Origin: Physcomitrium patens
Taxonomy: Eukaryota; Streptophyta; Bryopsida; Funariales; Funariaceae
Length of the DNA stretch: 64,000 bases
Direction: 5' to 3'
NCBI RefSeq assembly: GCF_000002425.4
Contig: NC_037253.1
Coordinates: 18,058,407-18,122,406, forward strand
Shown here: piece by piece, positions 11,266 through 23,607 of the stretch
Layout: each line of letters begins with the position of its first letter
Position numbering within the stretch: the stretch's first letter is position 1
The notes under the pieces: model-generated
Databases searched by the model: none
What the model saw: the letters and a program-made list of their open reading frames with translations, nothing else
What the model was told of the DNA's origin: nothing
Position numbers and translations under genes: made by a program

Positions 11266-11687
11266 TGTTAGGAACATAGTCCTTAGAACCTTCTAGAGAT
11301 AAGCTTCTAGAACCTTCTAGAAACAAGTTTTTAGAACCTTCTAGAAGCAAGTCTCTGGAACCTTCTAGAAGCTTCTTAGTTGGTAGAAGATGTTAGGGAC
11401 ATAGTCCTTAGAACCTTCTAGAGATAAGTTTCTAGAACATTCTAGAAGCAAGTCTCTGGAACCTTCTAGAAGCTTCCTAGTTGATAGAAGTTGCTTGAGA
11501 AGCTTCCTAAATAGGAGTATATATTGGAATCGAGGCTAAAGAGTTTTTCAGTCTCGACAACACATCTCTTGGAGTTCTAGCTCACCTCTCTGGTATTGTT
11601 CTTGTATTCATCTGATTAATCTAGTTCTTGTCAGTTCTTCTTGAACTTCTTATTAGATCTCGAGTCTATATTTTTGTGTCCGTGACA
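11266..11687 (+). repeat. 3' LTR of element B (422 bp)
   Basis: Begins TGTTAGGAACATAGTCC after a polypurine tract and ends TTTTTGTGTCCGTGACA. The U3 half contains an internal duplication: the start motif TTAGGRACATAGTCCTTAGA recurs at about 11393, so about 125 bp exist twice. Short GAACCTTCTAGAA units are repeated many times. A TATA box lies at 11518-11525. The partner 5' LTR is outside the window. The right flank passes straight into older gypsy sequence (element A). Confidence 0.85.
11283..11525 (+). promoter_or_regulatory. Array of heat-shock elements plus TATA box in the element B LTR
   Basis: The HSF binding rule is alternating GAA and TTC every five bases. Four-unit perfect sites occur at 11305-11322 (TTCtaGAAccTTCtaGAA), 11358-11375 (GAAccTTCtaGAAgcTTC), 11430-11447 and 11459-11476, with three-unit sites between them. 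The last cluster ends about 40 bases before the TATA-like tatatatt. That spacing suits an inducible pol II promoter. That HSF actually binds here is inference. Confidence 0.65.
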
Positions 11688-11879
11688 GATGGTTAGTGAT
11701 TGACTAAAGATAGATAATATATAGTATCAAGATTATAGTCTTAGTGATGGCTTACTTTATTTCAAAAAGCAAATTTATATACTTGACAATGTTATATTCT
11801 AGACGTGCATACTTTAAGAGAGACATGACATTCTAATATCTAGACATCTAAGGTGAAAAAAGATTTTAGAACGGATCTT

Positions 11880-13050
11880 AAGGATATGATTTTGGATAAC
11901 TCAAGATCATCATATTTGAGCTTTTGTACATTTTTGTGAATCATGTTAGTGTAATAAAGCACGCAACACAACATCTCTTAGACCATAGTAGCCAATTTCA
12001 CTATCCACGACATGTAAGGAGTAAGTGATTATAGATCTCATTATATATTTGTCACAAACACTTCAAAATCACACCGCAATTGCTGTCTTTGTGGATCAAC
12101 TCTCAAAGCAACTCAGTTGGCCATATTGTACTCAAATATTAATGCCCCAGCACTTGCATGGATCTTCTTCAATACTATCTTTTCTCATGATGGATTACTT
12201 TGTGTCATTGTTTCAAATCGAGATCCATACTTCACAAGAAGTTTTTAGTAAGCCTTATTGAAGCCATTAGGTACACCACTTGCTATGTCTATAGCTTTTT
12301 ATATCCAAACAAATGAACAAATAAAGCATGCAAATCGAACCTTAAAAGATATGGTACAAGAATTTGTGGTAGTTTATTATAATGACTAGGATGAATATTT
12401 GACGCTCTTAAAGTTTTCTTATAATGATAGTATTCAAGTAAGTATTGATCATTCACCATTCTTTTTTAACACCAATGAGCATCCAATTATGCCAGCAAGT
12501 CTCTATTGTCTCATCGACACCAATAATCCAACAATAGAAGAGTTTATACAATAGCTTACAAGAAGCACGACATTACTTCCTTATCGCACAAAATTGATAG
12601 AAGTAATAAGTGGATAATCATAGGTAACATAAGATCTTTCAAAAATGTAATCAAGTATTACTCTGCAATGCCAACTTCTCACTTACTATATCAATTCAAA
12701 TCCATAAATCGGCACCTTGGTGGCTAAGATCTTTCCATATTTTTGTAGTGATTTCTAATGTTGCATATTGCCTTGAATTTCCACTACATATTTGGATCCA
12801 TTTAGTCTTCCATATTTTGCAATTCAAGGAATTTCATACCAAGCCAAAGTGCTTTCGAGATTGACATCAACCACTACCACCATCAATTGTAATTGATGAC
12901 CAACAAGAATATAAAGTGGATAGTATTTTGGAGCATCGCTACCTTCATCATAGCTATGGATGTCCACAATTTCAATATAAAGTTCTTTGAAAAGATTATC
13001 CCATCCATGATATAACGTGACAACTTGCACAGAACCTCATCTATTACTAA
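11880..13050 (+). mobile_element. Element A: heavily decayed Ty3/gypsy pol 3' end
   Basis: Frameshifted plus-strand fragments match gypsy integrase in order. HTAIAVFVDQLSKQL (12055-12110) is the core region after the first Asp. A second-Asp region follows near 12200-12240 (ivsNRDPYFT-like). Then come IKHANRTLKDMVQEFV (12325-12370), FSYNDSIQVSIDHSPFFF and PTIEEFIQ. Next are GPF/Y-module-like pieces near 12700-12850 and a chromodomain-like stretch near 12890-13040 (YKVDSILEHR). It is more decayed than B or C, which fits the oldest layer of the nest. No reading frame longer than about 80 codons survives. Confidence 0.75.
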
Positions 13051-13084
13051 GAGATAATTTGGAAATACCATCGAAAGCAAAATG

Positions 13085-13700
13085 AAGACATTTCATATTA
13101 ATAGAAGGAGATTAATTGTAATGGAGTATAGATAAGATATTTGTATTATTGACACATAGAAATAGATAGTTGGAACCATGTTTGAGAAGTTTATAGAAAT
13201 ATCTAGAATTAGGGCTAGCTTAGTGGATTATGTAGGATCCACCATAGAATATTTTTAAAGAACTTAAGATAGTTATTTAAGTAAGATCCACTACAAAATA
13301 TTCTAGAAAAAATTTAGGTTGGTTATTTAAATGGAGTCCACTATTTGAAATATTCTAAAAAGTTTTAGGATGGCTGGACAAAATATAAATAGGAATGGCT
13401 AGGGTCTTTTGAAGCATCTAGTCAGATATGGTTTTGGACCTTTTCTCTCAGTAAAGTTTGGTTTTGCATCTTCTTGTTTAGTTTTGTTTTATTCTGCCCT
13501 ATTTCTATTTGCTCAATTTTGTCTTTTGTATCCTATTCTATTTAGTTCTGTTCAGTTTCATTTTGGTCCATTTTGTCCTACTTTGTGATGAGGTTTATGT
13601 TTTTGTGGATAGAAGGGTCTTAGACTCTTGAGATAGATCAATCCTGTTTCATTGTATCTTATAATTGAAGATTGCAAAATATTTTAGAATTACCAAAAGA
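13085..13700 (+). repeat. Probable 3' LTR or LTR-like tail of element A
   Basis: Follows the decayed chromodomain and a purine run (agaaggaga, about 13103). It holds three imperfect copies of a 55-65-bp unit between about 13205 and 13375 (core: ggatccacYatagaatattYta, then a GGTTATTTAA-type piece). A TATA-like aaatataaatagg follows near 13380 and then a T-rich stretch. Ends were not defined and no partner copy is in the window. Confidence 0.45.
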
Positions 13701-15840
13701 ATTATATATGCCAATATTTAAAGAGATAAATTGCTTCAAACCAAAAAAAAAAGTCAAAATCTCTTAGAATGCCCTTATAACTATAAATCCTAAAAGTAAT
13801 ATGCATTATGAAGAAGATCTACTTTGACATCATAGCCAAATGTTTTATTTATTTATATCTAACTTTTTTCTTCTTTTTAGACTTTATAAAGCTTATTTCT
13901 AACATTCCAACCTTAATTTTTTTCTTAAAAATGCACCAATGACTTTTAGGCTCAACAGTAGTATATTGTAAACTTTTGCAATATTTTTGCTGATCTTAAT
14001 AAGTTTATTAAGAATATTTTTTTAATAATTATAATAAAGAATGATAAATAATTTAAAATTTATCTCTCAATCTATTTTTTATGTTTATTTTTTTAAAATT
14101 ATAAAAATAACATGTTATTATTTTCATTTTAAATTGACACAATTAATGTGCTATCATTGGTAGCAAGTTGGTTACAAAACCATCAATAAAACTTTGATTC
14201 TTTATAGTATCAAAGACTAAGATGGATATTTCTTAATAAAAAAAGATTTTAACATTTCTTGAATTTCCTTCAAGTTATTCTAATATATTATTATATAATC
14301 CATGCTTGGATATTATATAAGCAATAAGTGAAAATTTAGGTCTTTTGCTCAAATTGAGCTTGCTATGGATGAAAATTCATTGGATATTATTTTTTTATAA
14401 ACTTAGTTTTGAAGTGTGTATACAAAAGCTACCATTAATAAGTTATATTTATCTTTATTTTATTCAAATATATTTTATACATTAGTATTTTGTAAAAACA
14501 TCAACTTAAACAATGAAGCTATAGAATAGAAAATTAAAAGACCTTTCTAAATATCAATTGTTATGTTCTTTGAACTTCAAAAGATAGTTCATACAAATGG
14601 CTACAAAAAATATAAGTTTATCTTTTAAAAAAATATATATTTAAAATTGTATTTATTCAAATGAATTTTTTTGTGAGTCCAAAAACTTTCATGTGACAAT
14701 TTAAGTTGTTAGCCTAAAAGAAGGTGGTCTAAAGGTGAAAGAAAACCAAGAAAAGATGTAGTATTTTATAATAATTTTAACTAGTTTGATTGATTAATTT
14801 AGGATAGATTTTTTTGCTTGGAATAGATTTTGAATTTTATAGATTTAAATATTTATTTTCACCATATAGACTAGCCTTTATGGCACACATTTTTGTTTCA
14901 AAATATGAAACTATTTAAATAGGTAAGGATGTTGTTCTTCTTGTCTTTTTTTTTTCCACTATTTTTTTTTTTTTCTAAATCAGAAGATAGCAAATATTAA
15001 AAAATAAGTAGAGGAACACAATCCTATCCAAATTTAATATTATTGGAAAAAAAAATTATTAATTGATATTTATTAAACAATTAAATTTTGAGGTTTTTTG
15101 AAAAGTTTTGGATTAAGAATTGATTAGTTGAAAGTTAAATGATTGTTAAGCACTTTAATAACAATTACATATCCAAAGTTTTAAAATTATATATATTTTA
15201 AAGTATTTTTGGCTTTAATGATATAATGCCATGAATAAAGTAAAATTAATATTTTTATAATATGCTTAGTAATTAATATGCTTCATAAGTGGAATGCCAT
15301 ATATAATTGTAAAATTACCACTTAACGTACTATATATGCATGCAATAAATTTATCTCAATAATCCCTTATTTAAGACTCTTATGAATATTTACTAAAAAT
15401 TTATCAAGTACAAGATCAAATTTGGACAAGGTCTTGTTTCCATGCTTTTACTTCAGAGCATAAAAGAAAAACCTTTGTTTAACAAAATAATTTTGTATTG
15501 AGAATAAATAAATAATAAAGTAAATTGTATCACATAGGATTACATGGCGAGGTTGGATCTTCAAATCTTTGGAACTTGAGATTAATTTTAAGTGACAATA
15601 ATAGTCCTAAATTGAAGCATACATTAATCAATTAAACTAATTTGTATAATTATTTAACATCAGGTTTTTTTTTTTGTTGTGGACATTATAAGGGAAGGTA
15701 ATCCTTACATTATCCTTCAAATTTAGATTTCATCCCTAGATTACCTTCCTTTATGCTACTCTAGTCTGCCTTCTCTTGGAATACAACTTGAGAAGACAAA
15801 TTTTAAAAAAAAAATTGGTCTTGCCCAAACTCATAATTCG
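13701..15840. other. AT-rich spacer, no gene seen
   Basis: Very AT-rich sequence with long A and T runs. No reading frame has protein-like wording on either strand. A short inverted repeat (15688-15702 with 15740-15754, one mismatch) is the only structure noticed. Confidence 0.6.
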
Positions 15841-17062
15841 TGCGACCACATGTTTCAAATATTCATATTACCCGTAGCCCTTCTGGGGGTTGATTCCGTG
15901 TGACCACGCAGTAGCGTCACTTGGCAAATTCTGCCCCTGATCGTTAGCAAAAGCCCCAGAGGAAGTTGACTTAAAAAGTCATTCACTTGAGTTATTAAAA
16001 CAACAAAAACCTCTAACTCATAGCATTTTGCACATGGTCTTCCAGAGATCAATCAGCTGCTCGACGAAACGACTCCACGTTCCTAGAGATAAGCTAATGA
16101 GGCACAACATGGATAAGAATTATATCTACCCCGAAATATATCTTTCGACCTATTAGATCGAGTACACATCGCAGAGACAAACAGCAGCTCCATTTTAGTA
16201 CAGGATTTCAGGGCGATGGTTCTGTAAATCTCAACCAGGCACAGCACACGCACCTTCTGTTTCTGCCATATCACGCTTGCGTTCAATGTCTGTCATCGAG
16301 AAGCAAGGCAAGGTCAATGGGTGCCAATCGCCTGTTTCCAAGTATTTGAAAATTTGTGCGGGTAATTCCCTTACTGCGCGCATTGCATGCATGCATTGCA
16401 TTGCATTGCATTGCACGCATTGCATTGCATGCATTGATTCTGAGAAACTCGCAGGATGTGTGTTTACAAGGGTAAGCGTGATTGCTAGGGGTGTCAAGAA
16501 TTTTGCGCATATACTTCTGAAGGTCACGCATTCTCATGTGCTTATTTAAATGTTTGTTGACACAACAAAGCAATATGCAACAACCTTATCTATTCCTGGG
16601 ACTAAGATGTTCCTACTTTGAGGCACTCAAGCATGGTTGTTTATTTGCTGTCATTATCTGAAAGATATCGGGTTCAAGTTACTTTAAGCACAAGTCTGAC
16701 TCAACGCTTCCTGTGTGTTCATCCAGACAGCGAGGCACTTAACCAAGCTATATTTCAGTTCTTATCAGATATTTTCTAAAGAGTAATATTACACCACGTA
16801 GAAAATAACTTCCGATTATCAAAACAAATGAGAGTGTCTTCGGATTGCATACGTAATCAGAAACGGAATGTTTCACACGTACAAGATGTTTTACAAATCA
16901 AAATCGCTTATATTGGTCAAAACTAATTCCCGCCATTATAGTAGAAAGCATGCTGGATTTTTCCACACTCGCACAGTACTGAATAGAAAGTTTACAATCT
17001 CTACGCATTAATATACAGACGGAGAGTGCCACGACAAATAGGTGTGAGCTAGACCTTACACC
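15841..17062. other. Spacer downstream of the PPD4-like gene
   Basis: Base composition is more balanced than in the AT-rich spacers and includes the 3' flank of the minus-strand PPD4-like gene. A GCATT-type pentamer repeat lies at about 16378-16438. On the minus strand about 15880-15985 reads as an open tail (GAFANDQGQNLPSDATAW, then a stop), without convincing upstream exons. No gene is called. Confidence 0.5.
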
Positions 17063-19153
17063 TTACCCAACTCTGAAGGATTTCATGATCTCTTTCAACC
17101 CTGGTGCATGTTTCTTCCACTGACGCCCTGCAACAATCCATCATTTAAGTGGTTGTGAAAATCCCAAAGAACCAGATAGATCCCACTTAACGTCCCCGTA
17201 GGTTGATAATTCTGACAGGTAGAACAAAAGACAAGCATTTTTCGAGAATCTGAGAGATAGTATCTCAAAAGGTTGAAAGCAACATCTCTATCATACAACA
17301 ATAGAAGAAAAAAAAAAGTCCACTAGTCGTAGTCCTCAGAATCGAGAAGAGAACTTCTGAAATGAGAAGCAAAAACTCAGTTCACACGTACCATTAGCAC
17401 TGACGCTGAAGAGGTACAATCGGTTTCCAGCGGCTGTGGCTGCGATAAGCGTATGAGGCGCATCAAGCTCGAATTGGTAATATGTTCGGCCGTCATACTG
17501 TTCGACATCCATATCCTTGACTTTTCCTTCAACATTTTGCCCAATTATCTCCGGTCCAAATGCCGATATAACCTTCTCTGGTGACCCTACGGCCTCAATT
17601 GTGGCATTATCTCCAATTGCTGTAAAAACGAAACTGTGTTCAGAGAAAGCGCGATTGACCAAACGATTGTGTATAATCAGACATCTACGTTCGTATAATC
17701 GAGTTCTTCCGAAAGTCGCATGCTTTTTAGTGCGTATGATCTATATAATATGCAATGGCCCAGAAACTTTGCAACAAAAACTTACTACTAGAGAAACGTA
17801 AGACAGGCGCCACAACCACACTGATGTTGCCTTCTTGAGCATTCTGAAATCGCAGATCGATTTCCGTTCCTCCTAGATCAGCAATAGACACTGGTATCTG
17901 GTAGCAAATCAATCAACTGTTAAAACCCCAATGACTTCCCAATTCCCGCTGATTGATCATGATCTGAGGCTGTCATAAAAGATTTCCCAAAGAAATGGCC
18001 AATTCCACCACTGATTTATCATATCGTTCACAACTGCTTCATTATTAAGAAATTTCAACCATCCATTTTAATTAAACTTCTTTATATTGTATACCCTAGA
18101 GAAACATATAAATTTTCAAACCCTCAATTCAGCCTAGATCCTCGTAGCTCAATAAGATTTCTCTTTATTCCACGATACCCAACACGCATCTAACAACGAA
18201 GGGTAAGCGCATAGCACAGTTATGTACTGAAATGCATAAAAGTATACAGTCGCCAAACCAGGCCAACTAGGATTCTAACGGTCGAACTTTGCATTACGGA
18301 TAACACTAGAGACATAACAAAAATGACATGAAATTACAGGGGCGTTCATTCAGTATTAGAACGACAAAGGAGTACATTTTGGAACTAATCTAGAATTCTA
18401 ATTAAAGATAAATTGTCGACAAACTTTGCTGCCTTGTTCAAATTGAAATTCTAGAGATCATGGTGCAATATTACAGGAACCATGCGATAAAGCGATCGTT
18501 TGTAAACTTTTATTAAACCTACCTCCTCCCAATCTTGAGGAACTTTGAAAGAGTAAGGAGTCATCGGACTCCACCCTACCCCGTGCCCTCCAGATTTACC
18601 ATCTGGCCTTCTGTATGTTCTTAGTCCTGAAAAAGCGACAAGTCATTGCACTCCAGCCTTAGCATCCCACTCCCCCTTAATTTTATAACTGCAACACACT
18701 GAAACAAAACTCAACGCCACTGAAGGATCAGATAGAACTATAGATACAATAAAGAAGAATACAAATGCAAGAATTGACTGTACCATTCGAATCCGGCTCA
18801 GAAAGTCCAGGTATACGACCGGCCAAAAGCGTCTGCTGAACGGCAGAAGCATTCTCCGGAGAGAGGGCCACAGCTGCTAAAGCAGCTGCGGTCACACTCA
18901 GACCGGCCAACGCTCCTCTGCGGCTAACCACAACCCCAGACCTCTCATCTCCACCTCGCTGTTGTTTCGTTACATCCTGACTCTCCCCCTGCCCCGATAC
19001 CTGCCAGGATTTCGCGCAAACCGGCAGCGCAGCAGACCTACTCGTGGAGCAATGACTCGAAACGCAGTCCAGCTTGCGGCCCGCCACAAATGCGCTCTCC
19101 GAGGCGTTATACGCAAGCACAGGAGTCAGAAGGCCCCCGCTCAACACAGCCAT
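17063..19153 (-). CDS. PPD4: PsbP domain-containing protein, PPD4-like, thylakoid lumen
   Basis: Five exons join in frame to 292 aa: 18784-19153, 18523-18626, 17786-17897, 17392-17619 and 17063-17127, all with GT..AG borders (third donor GTAAGT). The ATG at 19153 is the first in frame. Residues 1-75 look like a plastid transit peptide. A twin-arginine signal follows (SRRGALAGL, Arg 78-79), then a hydrophobic stretch and a cleavage site near NASA (residue 104), so the protein should enter the thylakoid lumen by the Tat route. The mature part is the PsbP fold: GLRTYRRPDGKSGGHG, VPVSIADLGGTEIDLRF, VVVAPVLRF, SPEKVISAFGP, YYQFELDAPHTLIA and NRLYLFSVSANG. The wording is closest to what I recall of Arabidopsis PPD4 (29.8-kDa lumen protein), whose role is poorly defined. 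The assignment to PPD4 rather than a sister PPD is from memory. Confidence 0.92.
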
Positions 19154-22100
19154 CCTAATCCCGCTCAATTCAAATCACAAAATATAATCTCCTTCCAACA
19201 CTCACTCAAATTCGATCAACACAGCGACGCAATTCCAGAGACGCAAAATCTCCAGTAAGCTCTCAACTCCTTCCAGTAGAGTTGAGTTCAAATTGTCCGG
19301 GGGGAATGGATGTTGGTGGCAAGTGCACACTGCTGCATGCTCCAATGCCAAGTTCGGATGGATGGCGAGCAGAGCAAAACGGAAGGCTGTACTACTTCGA
19401 AGCGAAGGCTCCCACGTCTCCTCCTCCCCCGCCCCCTCATCGCAGCCACGAAACAATTGCGAGGCTCAGCGAACGACAAGTTCTTCCGTCGCCCTCCCTC
19501 GCCGCCCTGGATCGGGCTTCTTCGTCCATGCTCGCTCCCCTCTCGTCCGTCTACGTTCCGAATATTCTCTTTGAGTTTCGATAGAATCTTCTAGATTCTT
19601 CTCGGATGTTTTTTTGTGTTCGTTGGGTCATGTGAAAACTGATACTTCACAAACTGTGAATTTATTTGTTCGTGACATTATTTTGTGTCTCTCTAATCAT
19701 GACGTGGATTATGAAGTGCAAGGGTAAACAATAAAGAAAGAAAAACTGGCACCGATTACATTACTGGGACTATAAAAAGTAAGTGGGGGTATCATTACGT
19801 GTTTTATTTTTAGGATTTTTAAGATTAAAATGAGTGCATTGAAAATTTGCAAGGAATCATTTTTGAAAAATAAATAAAAACTTAAGAATAAGATAATTAT
19901 TTCTAAAACAATAGATCAACTAGATCTTATCAATGATAACCGTAACATCTTTTATAACATTTGCATACTGAACTTTACAATATATATATATATATATATA
20001 TGATCTTCACATCTAAAATAACAGTATGCATTGATTACTATACAAAGTATCGTAATTATTTTATATGGTTCATTCTTTACACATTATGTTTAAATTACAT
20101 ACAAATGTTTCATTGCTGACTCTAAAAATTATGTAATAATTCTAATTATAAGTACTAAGTTAATCTTAGGTGAGTTCAATACTAACCAAAGACACTATAA
20201 AGAAAAAAATCCTAAATTTTGTAATTTTGAATGTTTTTAATCTAAGATAAAATAAAACTATTACATTAAGAGCTATTGTATAAATAGTCATTGTATACTA
20301 TAACATATTACACAAAGTACCACCAATTACAAAAAAAATGCTTTATAAACACATTTATAAAGAAAATTATGAGACAAGCTATCTCCTACTCTATGATAAG
20401 AGAATCCAAGAATAAAAGTGTAGAAGATATTTAAGATAAATAAAATATAAATTTAGAAAATTAATAAAGTAAGCTTAAGAATTATATAAGCTCCATAGTC
20501 TTAAATTTGGTTTAGTTTTAGAAATAAAAAAGGTTGTATTTGGCAAAGGCATTGCCAATAATTTTATTTAATTATGAAATCAATTAATATTCTATTTTAT
20601 CCTCATAATGTAAAAACATTGATAGTGATAATAATAAATACATTGCTTCAAATCAATCTTAAGTTTATTACATTGTAAAAGACTTGAATCATCTTCAACT
20701 ATTAAAAATTACTATGTAAAAATGTACTTAAGTCTCAAAATCCATGAATTTTATTAAAATAAAAGTGTATACAAAAATTTGCTTCAAAATACATGACTTA
20801 ATATGTGTTTTTCTTTACAATATACTATATATTAAAACTCAGTTAATATTTTTATAAGTGTATACAAATTTATAATTTATGGTGTTAAATTTTGATTGTC
20901 ATTATAACTTTATTCCTTTTCTTTTTCTACCAAAGTAGTTTCCATTTTGAAAAAATTGCCTTCAATCATGTTTTTTTTAATATTTTTATTTATACATAAC
21001 GTTTATTATATAATTAGTAAATATTTATATATTTAATTCATATAATAAATATGTTGAATGACGGCATCAACAATCGTCTTGTTAAAAAGCATTTTATACA
21101 ATAAATTATATATTTATCTTACAAAACAAAGCTTAAAATGTGTGTTACTAAAGGCTAAAAGCACCCAAGAAAAATAACTAAAAAATTGATAAATAAATAG
21201 CTGAGATTTATTCTAGTATATCATTTTAATCAAGTCAAAGATCAATAAAAACTAAAACACATATATGATTAAAACTCACATTAATTAGTATATACGAACC
21301 ATGTTTGCTTAACAGTAGAGCAAGTCTGTGATTAAAAAGCATATTGTAACATGCTAGGGTTAAAAAAAACAAAAAATAAAAGATTGTTAATTTTATATCA
21401 ATAAAAATAAAAAAATGTTAACTGCTTGTAAATATCTCTATTACAATTTCTAAAAAGGATATCGCATCATTAATGATATTATTTTTTTACAAGCTCTTAT
21501 TGATTTTTAATTAAAAAAGATAGAGGTTTATTTTTTTCAAAATAATTAAATAGTGTAAAAAATTTAATTAAAGAGACAATGATCTAAAAATTCAAAAAAT
21601 ATAGTCAAATAAATGATTATCTAAAAATTCAAATAGATGTTAAAAAACGAAGTAAAATTATTCTTTTTTAGAATATCCTTTCCAAAGCTTTTATAGATTA
21701 TTCAATAGTTCTATTTGCGATATTAAACCATATATTAACTACATCCAATTACTATAATTGTAATTTTATATTTTTAACTTTGGAAGTAAAATAAAGACAG
21801 GCTGTAGTAAATATGCAAGAAAGTGTTTATAATTTTGTGTCTAAAAAATTGTATGTTATTATATAAAAAATATGCTGACTATTAGAAATAAATCTTATGT
21901 ATTTATTCAAATTTATTTTCAAGAAACTGATTTTTAAATGTGATCAAACATATATATATATATATATATATATAGATAGATAATCAGTAATTTGTTATCC
22001 ATCTACAATATATCTTGCTTAATTTATAACCTTAGTAGATAAAAAAATTATATAGAATAACCAATATTTTATAAATCATGTGGGATTATGAAATTTCAAA

Positions 22101-23564
22101 TGTTTTTTGTGATCTAAGCAATAAAAGAGCATGAAATCAATGTAGAGTATATATGATACATATTATAGCTGCAGAATGGATTTTTGTGTCTCCTTCATCT
22201 TTTTCACGTCACAATTGCCAATATATGGAGTACTTATATGGTGAAGTGGTCAACTATCTTTGCCCTTGCAACAACAAATCATCCTCTATGTAAAGCCTAC
22301 AAGTGTATTTTTTTAGAATAGACTAAAATGCAACAAACAAAGTTTTTAAAGCTAATGACAAAGAATCTCAACAAAAATTGGAAGATGATTATGACACCTT
22401 TATTAAAACTAAGTCCATCAATCTTGCCAAACTGCTATTGGACATTGGAATATTGTGCACAATTTATATTGTGAAAGATTGTAATCTAAAAGAAAAAAAT
22501 CTCTTTGGTTGTTGAGCCTCTTGGAATTAGCACAATAATCATAAGATACCAACATAAGAGTTTATTGATTTTATTATTTTCTTCTCTTAAATTAAGTATT
22601 ATAACCAATGCCATGCATGTGTATATTCTTGCCATATGTCCTTATTTGTAGTGCATCTTTCAAACCTTATAAATATCAAAGTTACATGTATAGTTGAGTT
22701 TGATTTATTATGCATTTATAGTTGACTTTTATATATTATAGTCTTTATGTAGAATAACAATTGATTTTAAAAACATATTTTAATAATAAGATTTTGATAA
22801 ATATAAGAGCAACAATTATTGCATGAAATTTTGTGCCTACTATGAAGTATGTTGCTTTTGACTTGTGAAAGTGCAATTGTTTGTACAATTGATTTTAGAA
22901 AGTAAAAATGTGTGGTTTTTGCATTTGGGAGGTATAGGTACTACAAGATGATTTTATAAGGCTTATTTTGGAAGTATCAATAATTATTGACTTTATCATT
23001 ATGAGTATGTTGTTATTGTTATGAAGTTTTTAGAAAACAAAAATAGAGACTTAATGATAATTTTATATTATAATAACAAACTACACAGTTCATTAGCCTT
23101 ATACGTATCTCAAGCTAAATATCCTATACATAAAAAATGACCAATATTATATATATGGATTAATTTAAAGATAATACATATAGAGATGGCAATGCTTATA
23201 TATATTACTGTAGGAGAAATAGTAACAAAATTATGAAAAATGACAAGATATTTATTTTTCATATAAACGTCAAAGTGTATTTTATAATAGGTGGTGAGAA
23301 ACAATTTTAATAGTATGCCTTGAGAGGATATGGCTATAATTTTTTTTAAAAATTTATGAACCTTCTAAAAGAAGAAGTTGATATAAAAAATTGATATAAT
23401 TAAGCAATATTTGAATTCTCACTATTTTCATTACCAAAAGCATATTTGAGAATTTTAATTAAAAATTGTACAATACAAGCTACAGTATTTAATATTTTTA
23501 AGTTTGTCGTCCAAATCAACACAAAATGTACTATCTTCCTACTTGAATTTAAAAAAGAAGTAAT

Positions 23565-23607
<43 letters not shown>

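Noticed and set aside
16231-16573. Overlapping ORFs on both strands with His/Cys-rich translations
   Set aside because: Produced by the GCATT repeat; low-complexity translations on both strands.
19282-19594. Several overlapping plus-strand ORFs of 90-100 codons upstream of PPD4
   Set aside because: Three frames and the antisense are all open, a sign of GC-rich composition; no domain; position fits promoter and 5' UTR.
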